Shown here in pieces: positions 1 to 6,111 of a stretch of DNA of 22,295 nt. Location of the stretch: IMG/VR virus record IMGVR_UViG_3300028388_001880, positions 1 to 22,295 of that record; one strand, 5' to 3'. Source of the stretch: a virus. Below the pieces are notes generated by a model that did no database searches, was not told the origin of the DNA, and worked only from the letters and a program-made list of their open reading frames with translations. The number at the start of each line of letters is the position of its first letter. Position 1 is the stretch's first letter. Both the position numbers and the translations under genes were made by a program.

Positions 1-186
1 GTATCTTGGACAGCAACGGATGATCAAACTTGGATAACTTTAAGTGGAACTACTTCAGGTACAACATCCGCTACTACTATTGTAAACGTAGGTGTTTACT
101 CTGGAGGTAGTTCAACAAGATTTGGTACTGTAACATGGTCTTGGTCAGGAACAAATAGAACTTATAGTGTAGCACAGCAACCTTAA
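1..186 (+). CDS. C-terminal fragment of a BACON/Ig-like repeat protein (partial)
   Basis: Open from the window edge in frame 1 to TAA at 184-186, giving 61 codons; the start lies outside. The fragment is rich in Ser, Thr, Gly and Trp. It shows the pattern of a BACON-type domain: an early W-T-A-T strand, a W-I-T-L strand, a Gly/Ser/Thr loop, V-N-V-G-V, then R-F-G-T-V-T and a final Y-S-V-A-Q-Q-P strand that closes the domain and the protein. BACON and related beta-sandwich domains occur at the ends of secreted Bacteroidota proteins and in tail-associated proteins of their phages, where they are thought to bind glycans. Placed just upstream of tail genes, this is most likely the end of a tail fibre, adhesin or other surface-exposed virion protein, but only one domain is visible. 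Confidence 0.6.
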   Translation, partial: VSWTATDDQTWITLSGTTSGTTSATTIVNVGVYSGGSSTRFGTVTWSWSGTNRTYSVAQQP

Positions 187-199
187 TAAAAATAAGAAT

Positions 200-901
200 A
201 TGGTAAAGATAATTAGAGTTTTTTGGAATGATTTAGGTGGTTGGATACCACTTGATAATATACCCGATACACCACAATATGATGAAACTGTTTTTGTATG
301 GGGAGAGGAAAATCTTCAAGAGTTTATAAACAGAGGATATGACGCTATACTTATAAGAAGTGATAGAGGTCCAGGACAGATGTTTAATACTTCTGGAACA
401 ATGTTTGGTAGAAAACTCGTTGCGATTGATAAAGGATTAATGAAGTTTGATGAAGTTTTATTTCTCGATTGGGATTGTAATTTTGTAAAACCGATGGATG
501 AAAACTTTAGAAGTATGTTGGATGAAAAGAAAACACAAATACCAATATATTCTCATAATGTACCTGACCCGTGGAATTCGAGTTTCAAACTTGAAGAAAA
601 TGTGTATTTAAGTTCTAATGCGGGGTTTATTTATTCACGAACCCCAACACTTTGTCAGCCATTGATTCATTCTGCATTAACTAAAAAAATAGCCCCTATG
701 GTAGAAGAATGGTCTTGGAATTTATATTCTAATATAGCAAATGATATAGATAGTTATATTGATAATTATCTTCCCCGATTTGGATATGGGGTATCAAAGG
801 ATGCAATAGAGCCTACACATGAAAATTATGAAAGACAGAAGAAAGCATGGGATTATGTAGATTCGAAGGTAACAATGGATGTTTATCTAAAACATACGTA
901 A
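200..901 (+). CDS. Glycosyltransferase-like protein (GT-A fold, DxD motif)
   Basis: 233 aa, no signal peptide or membrane segment. The centre has a hydrophobic strand running into an acidic motif, E-V-L-F-L-D90-W-D92-C, followed by V-K-P, which is how the metal- and nucleotide-sugar-binding DxD of GT-A glycosyltransferases looks. An S-S-N-A-G-F-I-Y segment near residue 140 resembles the acceptor-side loop after the DxD core. The N-terminal strand (K-I-I-R-V-F-W-N) and the D-A-I-L-I-R strand fit a Rossmann-like nucleotide-binding half. Such enzymes in phages glycosylate virion proteins, phage DNA or host surface sugars. It starts 13 nt after the BACON-like gene, suggesting co-transcription and perhaps modification of that surface protein. 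The substrate cannot be read from sequence. Confidence 0.6.
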   Translation: MVKIIRVFWNDLGGWIPLDNIPDTPQYDETVFVWGEENLQEFINRGYDAILIRSDRGPGQMFNTSGTMFGRKLVAIDKGLMKFDEVLFLDWDCNFVKPMDENFRSMLDEKKTQIPIYSHNVPDPWNSSFKLEENVYLSSNAGFIYSRTPTLCQPLIHSALTKKIAPMVEEWSWNLYSNIANDIDSYIDNYLPRFGYGVSKDAIEPTHENYERQKKAWDYVDSKVTMDVYLKHT

Positions 902-942
902 AAATATCAAATGTTAAAAATATTACGTTTGGTATTTTTTCC

Positions 943-957
943 TATATTTATATATAC
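943..957 (+). promoter_or_regulatory. Candidate phage late promoter (ATATTTAT class)
   Basis: TATATTTATATATAC lies about 30 nt before the ATG at 987, in an intergenic gap, preceded by a T run. It shares the ATATTTAT core with eight other sites in front of genes. No TTTG sits 20 nt upstream. The role is inferred from recurrence and position. Confidence 0.5.
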
Positions 958-986
958 AAAATGTTATAACAATAAAATATATCAAA

Positions 987-1271
987 ATGGCAAAAGAAAT
1001 TAAGTTTACGAAAGAAGAAGTACAGCAAATTCAAACTATAAGCAATCAAGTGGCTAACACTTTTCAAAGATTGGGAGAATTGGATATTCGAAGAAAACAG
1101 TTAGATGATGCCCGTAATCAGGTATTGGAAGATTTTAACAATATCAAGGCACAAGAACAACAACTTTACTCAAAACTGAATGAAAAATACGGTGATGGAA
1201 ACTATGACCCAACAACAAACGTATTCACTCCTATGGAAAAACAAGAGCCAGAAACCGCTGATGCAAAGTAA
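987..1271 (+). CDS. Small coiled-coil phage protein, unknown function
   Basis: 94 aa. Residues about 5-65 are almost wholly helical in character, with heptad-like spacing of I, L, V and F and many E, Q, K and R, as in a dimeric or trimeric coiled coil. The tail is disordered: G-D-G-N-Y-D-P-T-T-N-V-F-T-P, then an acidic, Pro-rich end. It has no catalytic motif. It lies directly before the tail sheath gene behind its own candidate late promoter, so it is probably made late and is either a small virion component or an assembly factor. I do not recognise the family. Confidence 0.75.
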   Translation: MAKEIKFTKEEVQQIQTISNQVANTFQRLGELDIRRKQLDDARNQVLEDFNNIKAQEQQLYSKLNEKYGDGNYDPTTNVFTPMEKQEPETADAK

Positions 1272-1297
1272 AAATCAGTAGTTTAGAAAAAGATTCT

Positions 1298-1308
1298 TAT
1301 ATTTATAA
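1298..1308 (+). promoter_or_regulatory. Candidate late promoter of the tail sheath gene
   Basis: TATATTTATAA about 40 nt upstream of the sheath ATG at 1348, with the shared ATATTTAT core. The start codon is also preceded by AGGAG at a 6 nt spacing (AGGAGTAAAAAATG), the clearest Shine-Dalgarno-like site in the window, fitting a highly expressed structural gene. Confidence 0.5.
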
Positions 1309-1347
1309 GTGGAATTTTATATCAAAAAATTTAATTAGGAGTAAAAA

Positions 1348-3696
1348 ATGGCAGAAAAAATAGTATCACCTGGTGTATTTACCCGCGAAAATGACCTTTC
1401 ATTCTTACCACAAGGTATTGGAAATATCGGAGCGGCTATAATCGGACCCTTTAAGAAAGGTCCTGCGTTCTTACCAACCGTTGTAAACACACAACAGGAA
1501 TTTGAAGAAATTTTCGGCAGACCTGATGGAACTTACTATACAGGTTACACCGTACAGAATTATTTAAGAGAATCGGGAACTGTAACCATTGTTCGAGCAG
1601 GAGGAATTGGTGGATATTCACATGGAGCACCAATTGGTATTTATGCAAGTGGTTCAAGCGGTGATACATTATTGGGTGTATTACACGTAACTGATAACTT
1701 AATTGCAAGTGAAAGTGTAGGATTTACTGGTGTAGTATTGGAATCACAACCATCATCATCAGCATTTACTATTTCGGGAAGTACCTTAGACCCCGTATCT
1801 GCTTCTATTAATCCAGCCGATGCTAATGATATCAATGATGTATTTGGTTCATCTGCAATAGTTGGAACAACTGGAAAAAATGCTTATGCATACAAATATT
1901 TCCAATATGCTGCAACAGTAGAATCTGCTGAACTTGAAGTATCAGGTTCAACCGTTGTATATTCAGCACTTGGAACACAAGATTTTGGAACTGATATTCA
2001 AGAAGCATCTACACCTTGGATTAAATCACAAGCATACGGAGCAGAAAGATATGATTTATTCCGTTTCCATACTTTAGGACATGGTACTACCTATAATCAA
2101 GAATTTAAGATTGCAATATCAAACGTAAAACCAAGTACTTCAACAACTAACGATTTCGCAACATTTACTGTTACGGTTCGTGGATTTAGTGATACTGATA
2201 GACGTCCAACGTTTAAAGAATCATTTTCTGGTGTAAACATGAATCCTGCTTCACCTAACTATATAGCAAGAGTGATTGGTGATTTGAATGTAACAATTGA
2301 TTCAACGGGAAAACAAACAATTACAGGTAATTATTCAAACAACTCTAACTACATTCGTGTAGAAGTTGCCGCTGAAAATTCATTCCCTGAAAATGCTGCA
2401 CCATTTGGACACGGAGCATATACAAATCCTATCTATGATGGAACTGATGAATCTCGTGTTCCTGCAGCTATATTCTCAACCGGTTCAGAAAATAATACAG
2501 GAAACAGTTCAACAAACTTTTCAGGTATTGATTTAGAAACCGCAGTTGTTAAAAAACAAAACAATGCAATACTTGCACCGATTCCCGCCGATGCAACAGT
2601 TGGTGGAAATACAATTTTCGCCTTTGATACTGATGTAACAGCTATCGTAGATGGAGTATTGAGTACCTATAATTTCGGATACTCAATGACAGGTTCTGAT
2701 AATACTGATGTAAACAAAAGACAGTTCTTGGTAGGATTCCAAAGTGGATTTGATGGAGCATCACCCGCAATTCCAATTAACTTAGGAAGTAGTATAACTG
2801 CAACTAACTCACAAGGATTTGATTTATCAACTTCAACTGCAAGTGGTTCGGTAGCATATACAAAAGCAATCAATTCAGTATCTAACCCTGATGATTTCGA
2901 TATCAACTTAGTATCGGCTCCTGGTGTTATCAGAAGATTACATTCTTATGTATTCGATTATATTACTGATATGGTAGAAACAAGACAAGATGCTTTCTTT
3001 ATTGGTGATTTAACGGCAGAGAATGATACTATTACACAAGCATTGAATGAAGCAAACGCAGTAGATTCTAACTATGTTGGTTCTTACTACCCTTGGGTTA
3101 AAACAATTGATGTAAATACTAACAAATTAACTTCAGTACCACCTTCAGCATTAATGCCAGGTGTTTACGCAGGAAGTGATAGAGTATCGGCAGAATGGTA
3201 TGCACCCGCAGGTTTAAATCGTGGTGGTATTACAGGAGCAGTATCAGTATTGAATAGATTAACACATTCTGAAAGAGATGAACTTTATGAAGGTAAAGTA
3301 AATCCAATTGCAACATTCCCTAATGAAGGAATTGTGGCATACGGACAAAAAACACTTCAAGAAGCAGCATCGGCACTTGATAGAATCAACGTAAGAAGAT
3401 TACTTATCAAAGTTAAGAAGTATATCGCAAGTACTTCAAGATACTTGGTATTCGAACAAAATACAGCTACAACAAGAAATAGATTCTTGAATACTGTAAA
3501 CCCATACTTGGAAGGAATACAACAAAGACAAGGTTTATTCGCATTCCGTGTAGTAATGGATGAAACAAACAATACTCCTGATGTAATTGATAGAAACATC
3601 TTAAAAGGTGAAATCTTCTTACAACCAACGAGAACGGCTGAATTCATAGTACTTGACTTCTCGGTTCTTCCAACTGGAGCATCGTTTGAATCGTAA
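1348..3696 (+). CDS. Contractile tail sheath protein (T4 gp18-like)
   Basis: 782 aa, longer than T4 gp18 (659 aa). The N-terminus (S-P-G-V-F-T-R-E-N-D, then G-A-A-I-I-G-P-F-K-K-G-P-A, then F-G-R-P-D-G and Y-T-V-Q-N-Y-L) is the standard sheath opening, which makes the inter-subunit strand and first domain. The middle (about residues 100-510) is a long Ser/Thr/Gly/Asn-rich beta region, the exposed and variable insertion of the family. The C-terminal third has the conserved handshake domain: I-N-V-R-R-L-L-I, R-N-R-F-L-N, P-Y-L-E, then G-E-I-F-L-Q-P-T-R-T-A-E-F-I-V-L-D-F. It polymerises around the tube and contracts to drive injection. The tube gene follows, as in T4. Confidence 0.95.
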   Translation: MAEKIVSPGVFTRENDLSFLPQGIGNIGAAIIGPFKKGPAFLPTVVNTQQEFEEIFGRPDGTYYTGYTVQNYLRESGTVTIVRAGGIGGYSHGAPIGIYASGSSGDTLLGVLHVTDNLIASESVGFTGVVLESQPSSSAFTISGSTLDPVSASINPADANDINDVFGSSAIVGTTGKNAYAYKYFQYAATVESAELEVSGSTVVYSALGTQDFGTDIQEASTPWIKSQAYGAERYDLFRFHTLGHGTTYNQEFKIAISNVKPSTSTTNDFATFTVTVRGFSDTDRRPTFKESFSGVNMNPASPNYIARVIGDLNVTIDSTGKQTITGNYSNNSNYIRVEVAAENSFPENAAPFGHGAYTNPIYDGTDESRVPAAIFSTGSENNTGNSSTNFSGIDLETAVVKKQNNAILAPIPADATVGGNTIFAFDTDVTAIVDGVLSTYNFGYSMTGSDNTDVNKRQFLVGFQSGFDGASPAIPINLGSSITATNSQGFDLSTSTASGSVAYTKAINSVSNPDDFDINLVSAPGVIRRLHSYVFDYITDMVETRQDAFFIGDLTAENDTITQALNEANAVDSNYVGSYYPWVKTIDVNTNKLTSVPPSALMPGVYAGSDRVSAEWYAPAGLNRGGITGAVSVLNRLTHSERDELYEGKVNPIATFPNEGIVAYGQKTLQEAASALDRINVRRLLIKVKKYIASTSRYLVFEQNTATTRNRFLNTVNPYLEGIQQRQGLFAFRVVMDETNNTPDVIDRNILKGEIFLQPTRTAEFIVLDFSVLPTGASFES

Positions 3697-3711
3697 AAAA
3701 GTAAAAGCTTA

Positions 3712-3723
3712 ATATTTATATTA
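3712..3723 (+). promoter_or_regulatory. Candidate late promoter of the tail tube gene
   Basis: ATATTTATATTA about 40 nt upstream of the tube ATG at 3763, same core as the element before the sheath. An extra promoter here could give the tube its own transcript, in addition to read-through from the sheath. Confidence 0.45.
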
Positions 3724-3762
3724 GAGCAACGTAATAACAACTAATTAATAGGAAATAGTAAA

Positions 3763-4254
3763 ATGGCAGAAGTATTAGAATTTAACGATATGTTTTATAC
3801 CAACTTCGAACCCAAGATGAAGAATCAGTTCATCATGGAGATAGATGGTATTCCTTCATACATGATAAAAACTGCAACTAAACCTTCAATTACATTTGAA
3901 GAAGTAGTATTAGACCACATTAACTTAAAGCGTAAACTTAAAGGTAAAGGTGATTGGCAACCAATTGATATCACATTATATGATCCAATCGTACCAAGTG
4001 GAGCACAAGCAGTAATGGAATGGATTCGTACTTCTCATGAATCTCTTACAGGTAGAGATGGATACGCAGGTATGTATAAGAAAGATATTGATTTTTACCA
4101 ATTAGGACCAGTAGGTGATAAGGTAGAACAATGGAAACTTAAAGGAGCGTTCATTTCTTCAGCTGGATTCGGTGATATGGATTGGGCTGATGGTTCAGGA
4201 TTCGTTGAAATTTCCTTAACTATTACTTACGATTACGCAGTACTTGAATTCTAA
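3763..4254 (+). CDS. Tail tube protein (T4 gp19-like)
   Basis: 163 aa, the same size as T4 gp19. The pattern is that of the tube fold: N-R/K-F-type opening strand (M-K-N-Q-F-I-M-E-I-D-G-I-P-S-Y), K-P-S-I-T-F-E-E-V, then L-K-G-K-G-D-W-Q-P-I-D-I-T-L-Y-D-P, a helix with W-I-R-T, and the closing strands G-A-F-I-S-S-A-G-F-G-D-M-D-W and E-I-S-L-T-I-T-Y-D-Y-A. Rings of this protein stack inside the sheath to form the DNA channel. Position after the sheath and before a strong terminator agrees with a late structural unit. Confidence 0.93.
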   Translation: MAEVLEFNDMFYTNFEPKMKNQFIMEIDGIPSYMIKTATKPSITFEEVVLDHINLKRKLKGKGDWQPIDITLYDPIVPSGAQAVMEWIRTSHESLTGRDGYAGMYKKDIDFYQLGPVGDKVEQWKLKGAFISSAGFGDMDWADGSGFVEISLTITYDYAVLEF

Positions 4255-4280
4255 AACAATTTAGATAACATTATAAATTT

Positions 4281-4315
4281 AAATCCCAATATATTTGTTT
4301 ATGTTGGGATTTTTT
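4281..4315 (+). terminator. Rho-independent terminator after the sheath-tube genes
   Basis: AAATCCCAATATA (4281-4293) pairs with TATGTTGGGATTT (4300-4312), 13 bp with one G-U, around a six-base loop TTTGTT; a T run follows to 4315. It ends the late sheath and tube transcript. The loop contains the TTTG (-33) of the next gene's promoter, so terminator and promoter are physically nested. Confidence 0.85.
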
Positions 4316-4325
4316 CGTATATTAG
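4294..4325 (+). promoter_or_regulatory. Host-type promoter (TTTG-N20-TATATTAG) for the 55-aa gene
   Basis: TTTG at 4294-4297 and TATATTAG at 4318-4325, spacer exactly 20 nt. This matches the Bacteroidota vegetative promoter (TTTG at -33, TAnnTTTG at -7) apart from one base in the -7 box. The ATG at 4340 is 14 nt downstream, giving a leader of only a few bases. Confidence 0.7.
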
Positions 4326-4339
4326 TACAAAACTATATT

Positions 4340-4507
4340 ATGTACAACGCAGATATTCAAAAAATAAAAAACGAGTTATTCCGTATTAAAAATAAGCTAG
4401 AGGATGATTATATCACGGATGATGAAATGGGTGGTAGAAATAAAAAAAGGATTGGAAATAAACTCCAATCCGTAAGAAAAGCTCTTAAAGAATTAAGCAG
4501 GTATTAG
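4340..4507 (+). CDS. Small basic helical protein, unknown (55 aa)
   Basis: Reading from ATG 4340 gives 55 aa; an upstream TTG in frame would place the start inside the terminator loop and promoter, so the ATG is preferred. The product begins M-Y-N-A-D-I-Q-K-I-K, is rich in Lys, Arg, Glu and Leu, and reads as two helices split by a D-D-Y-I-T-D-D-E-M-G-G turn. No family recognised. It has its own host-type promoter directly after a terminator, the layout of a moron or early accessory gene. Its stop (TAG 4505-4507) interlocks with the stop of the convergent gene, and its 3' half contains that gene's terminator hairpin. Confidence 0.65.
   Translation: MYNADIQKIKNELFRIKNKLEDDYITDDEMGGRNKKRIGNKLQSVRKALKELSRY
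4442..4471 (-). terminator. Rho-independent terminator for the minus-strand gene
   Basis: Read on the - strand: GGATTGGA (4471-4464), 7-nt loop, TCCAATCC (4456-4449), then seven T (4448-4442). The 8-bp stem plus T run is a textbook terminator about 33 nt beyond the stop of the minus-strand gene. It lies within the coding sequence of the + strand 55-aa gene. On the + strand the run of A precedes the hairpin, so it should not stop + transcripts. Confidence 0.8.
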
Positions 4508-4803
4508 AAAATATGATATCCTGAACAACCTCTTATTTTACCAGCCTTGGTAATATCTTTTTTGGTGAAACCATATTGTCCAGTCATACCAACACCTTTT
4601 ATGTTGATTATGTATCGGGCAAAACAGTTGGAGTTAGATGTATAACTAACTGAAATACCACCACCACATTTTTCTTCATAAAAGAAACAACCGTATTCGT
4701 TTACTGATTTTGATTTCAGATAAGTACGAATCTTAGATAGGTTAGCGTGACCGAAATGATTTCGGAGTATTTTTCTGATTTCTTTTTTTACTTTTGCATT
4801 CAT
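4504..4803 (-). CDS. Opposite-strand accessory protein, unknown (99 aa)
   Basis: The only convincing minus-strand gene. Start taken at the ATG complementary to 4801-4803 (M-N-A-K-V-K-K-E-I-R), because a promoter sits just before it; a longer in-frame extension to 4914 would run through that promoter. The product is 99 aa, basic, with an N-terminal helical third (K-E-I-R-K-I-L-R-N-H-F) and a C-terminal beta-rich part with four Cys (39, 46, 60, 93) and Gly/Ser-rich turns. Cys spacing does not match a zinc ribbon I know. With its own promoter and terminator it is a complete independent transcription unit, as expected for a moron carried by the phage. Function unknown. Confidence 0.65.
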   Translation of the reverse strand: MNAKVKKEIRKILRNHFGHANLSKIRTYLKSKSVNEYGCFFYEEKCGGGISVSYTSNSNCFARYIINIKGVGMTGQYGFTKKDITKAGKIRGCSGYHIF

Positions 4804-4822
4804 AGTTTTCAATCTTACAAGT

Positions 4823-4854
4823 CTAATATACGAATAATTTATGAAATTACCTAA
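4823..4854 (-). promoter_or_regulatory. Host-type promoter for the minus-strand gene
   Basis: On the - strand, TTAG (4854-4851), 20 nt, then TATATTAG (4830-4823), 19 nt before the ATG. The sequence TTAGGTAATTTC at its start and TTCGTATATTAG at its end closely track the polymerase promoter at 15281-15312 (TTTGGTAATCTC and TTCGTATATTTG), which supports a real promoter despite one mismatch in each box. Confidence 0.65.
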
Positions 4855-4891
4855 TTTTTTAACAAATAAAAGTGTTAAAGTTTTGTTAAAG

Positions 4892-4904
4892 ATATTTATT
4901 AATA
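4892..4904 (+). promoter_or_regulatory. Candidate late promoter for the 68-aa gene
   Basis: ATATTTATTAATA ends about 17 nt before the ATG at 4922. It shares the ATATTTAT core but lacks the trailing TATA seen in the strongest copies, so it is a weaker case. Confidence 0.35.
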
Positions 4905-4921
4905 ATAAAATCACTTAAATC

Positions 4922-5128
4922 ATGACAACCCAAACAAAATACAAAATAACTGATACTACCGATAATCACTATATTGGTTGCCAATTTATAATCAATGATA
5001 ATAATACAATTAATATCTTAGATAAAGATTGTGAGATAGATAATGATAAGGTATTTAAAATAACCTACAATAATGATTATGTTCGTTTAGTAAATCCAAA
5101 TTTTTCTATTAGTGGCGTAAAAATATAA
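4922..5128 (+). CDS. Small beta-rich protein, unknown (68 aa)
   Basis: 68 aa, acidic and rich in Asn, Asp and Ile. Alternating hydrophobic residues (Y-K-I-T-D-T-T-D-N-H-Y-I-G-C-Q-F-I-I, then F-K-I-T-Y-N-N-D-Y-V-R-L-V) suggest a small all-beta domain with the K-I-T-D/K-I-T-Y strand type occurring twice. No catalytic motif, no signal peptide. It sits in the accessory island between tail tube and zinc-ribbon genes and is divergent from the minus-strand gene. No family recognised. Confidence 0.6.
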   Translation: MTTQTKYKITDTTDNHYIGCQFIINDNNTINILDKDCEIDNDKVFKITYNNDYVRLVNPNFSISGVKI

Positions 5129-5132
5129 TTCC

Positions 5133-5147
5133 TATATATTTATATAC
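5133..5147 (+). promoter_or_regulatory. Candidate late promoter of the zinc-ribbon gene
   Basis: TATATATTTATATAC, part of a 17-bp direct repeat CCTATATATTTATATAC found at 5131-5147 and again at 6078-6094 before the gp26-like gene. Transcription from here would give a leader of roughly 90 nt before the ATG at 5245. Confidence 0.55.
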
Positions 5148-5244
5148 GAAAACCTTGTGGTTAAATTTTTAGTGTACATAGATGCATTAGAGTTGGAGAA
5201 AGACCAACGAGTAAAAATTTAAATAACAAAAAAAATAAGGAATT
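5148..5244 (+). promoter_or_regulatory. Structured 5' leader of the zinc-ribbon gene
   Basis: The leader holds nested inverted repeats. An 11-bp perfect stem TTAAATTTTTA (5161-5171) with TAAAAATTTAA (5212-5222) can extend outward by TTGT (5155-5158) with ACAA (5226-5229). Inside is a hairpin GTTGG (5192-5196) with CCAAC (5204-5208) and a 7-nt loop. The 5' end, GAAAACCTTGTG (5148-5159), is also an exact reverse complement of CACAAGGTTTTC at 6054-6065 after the gene. AAGGA lies just before the ATG. It could be a cis-regulatory element, an mRNA-stability structure or a small RNA; it matches no riboswitch class I know. Confidence 0.5.
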
Positions 5245-6045
5245 ATGAACACAAATTATGCAACGGTGCAAAAAGCACCTTCTGCTTATGTAACTAAAAA
5301 CAAGCAGAGAATCAAACAACATGAAGGAACTGTTTATCTTCAAAATGGTGATACCTTCGAAATCGAAATTTACAATCCAACACAAAATCGAATCTTAGCG
5401 AATATTTCCCTTAATCAGGAATCGTTGGGAGGTGGTATTGTATTAAGACCAGGAGAGCGTGTTTTCTTGGAACGGTATCTTAATGAAAACCGTAAATTCA
5501 AATTTGATACTTACGAAGTAGAAAATAGTATTGAAAATGAATTTGCAACTTACAAAAATGGGTATGTTGAAGTAACATTTCATAAGGAGAAAATTTATCA
5601 AAATTCGATAAGTTGGTCAAATACTACAAGTCCATATTATACCTATTATAATCATACCGGTTCACCTGTATTTGGGGGTAATACAACTACGAGTGGTGAT
5701 GTTACTTTTAGTACAACAGGAATGGTTGGGGCAACCGCTAATTCTTTCATGGATATGGAACAACAAGCACCCGATTTAAGTGCTTTACGTGGTACATTGA
5801 GTAAACCAACTACTATGGAAACGGGTAGAATTGAAAAAGGTGGAGCATCTAACCAAGACCTTAAAACGGTAAATTATGAATTTGATACATTTTCATTTCA
5901 CAATGTAAGTTGGAGAATTTTACCAAAATCAAGAAAACCTTTAACTTCAAGTGAGGTTAATAAAAGGTACTGTACAGAGTGTGGTGCGAGAGTAAAGAAA
6001 GCAAGTTTCAAGTTTTGCCCTCATTGTGGTACTAAAGTAGATTAA
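5245..6045 (+). CDS. Phage protein with beta N-domain and C-terminal zinc ribbon
   Basis: 266 aa. Residues about 28-115 form a beta-rich domain (V-Y-L-Q-N-G-D-T-F-E-I-E-I-Y-N-P, then G-G-G-I-V-L-R-P-G-E-R-V-F-L-E-R, then F-K-F-D-T-Y-E-V-E) of a type I associate with phage particle proteins, though I cannot name it. Residues about 120-235 are low-complexity Ser/Thr/Tyr/Gly, probably disordered. The end is a zinc ribbon with C243-x2-C246-x11-C258-x2-C261, both pairs in the usual knuckle form (C-T-E-C-G and C-P-H-C-G). It is expressed from a candidate late promoter between tube and baseplate genes, so a virion or assembly role is likely. A regulator using the ribbon is an alternative. Confidence 0.65.
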   Translation: MNTNYATVQKAPSAYVTKNKQRIKQHEGTVYLQNGDTFEIEIYNPTQNRILANISLNQESLGGGIVLRPGERVFLERYLNENRKFKFDTYEVENSIENEFATYKNGYVEVTFHKEKIYQNSISWSNTTSPYYTYYNHTGSPVFGGNTTTSGDVTFSTTGMVGATANSFMDMEQQAPDLSALRGTLSKPTTMETGRIEKGGASNQDLKTVNYEFDTFSFHNVSWRILPKSRKPLTSSEVNKRYCTECGARVKKASFKFCPHCGTKVD

Positions 6046-6079
6046 AGATATAACACAAGGTTTTCATTTTTTTATATCC

Positions 6080-6094
6080 TATATATTTATATAC
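6080..6094 (+). promoter_or_regulatory. Candidate late promoter of the gp26-like gene
   Basis: TATATATTTATATAC, second copy of the 17-bp repeat, about 18 nt before the ATG at 6112. Heads the gp26-like and overlapping ORFs, which end at the terminator at 7078-7108. Confidence 0.55.
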
Positions 6095-6111
6095 ACAAAC
6101 AAAGTTATAAT

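Larger units (their letters stand above)
5148..6065. repeat. 12-bp inverted repeat flanking the zinc-ribbon gene
   Basis: GAAAACCTTGTG at 5148-5159 and CACAAGGTTTTC at 6054-6065 are exact reverse complements. The left copy directly follows the promoter-like element and the right copy directly follows the gene, before a T run at 6067-6073. Together with the 17-bp direct repeat (5131-5147 and 6078-6094) they bracket the gene as a unit. Confidence 0.7.

Noticed and set aside
911-940. AT-only hairpin AAAAATA ... TATTTTT after the glycosyltransferase gene
   Set aside because: A 7-bp stem with no G-C pair and a 10-nt loop is too weak to call as a terminator.
1451-1835. Antisense ORFs within the sheath gene
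   Set aside because: They mirror the codon pattern of the sheath reading frame, have no promoter or recognisable protein features.
4295-4339. TTG start for the 55-aa gene
   Set aside because: It lies in the terminator loop and promoter; ATG 4340 fits the transcription start.
4804-4914. N-terminal extension of the minus-strand gene
   Set aside because: It would translate through the promoter at 4823-4854, and its composition (Ile/Leu/Lys/Asn from AT-rich spacer) is unlike the rest.
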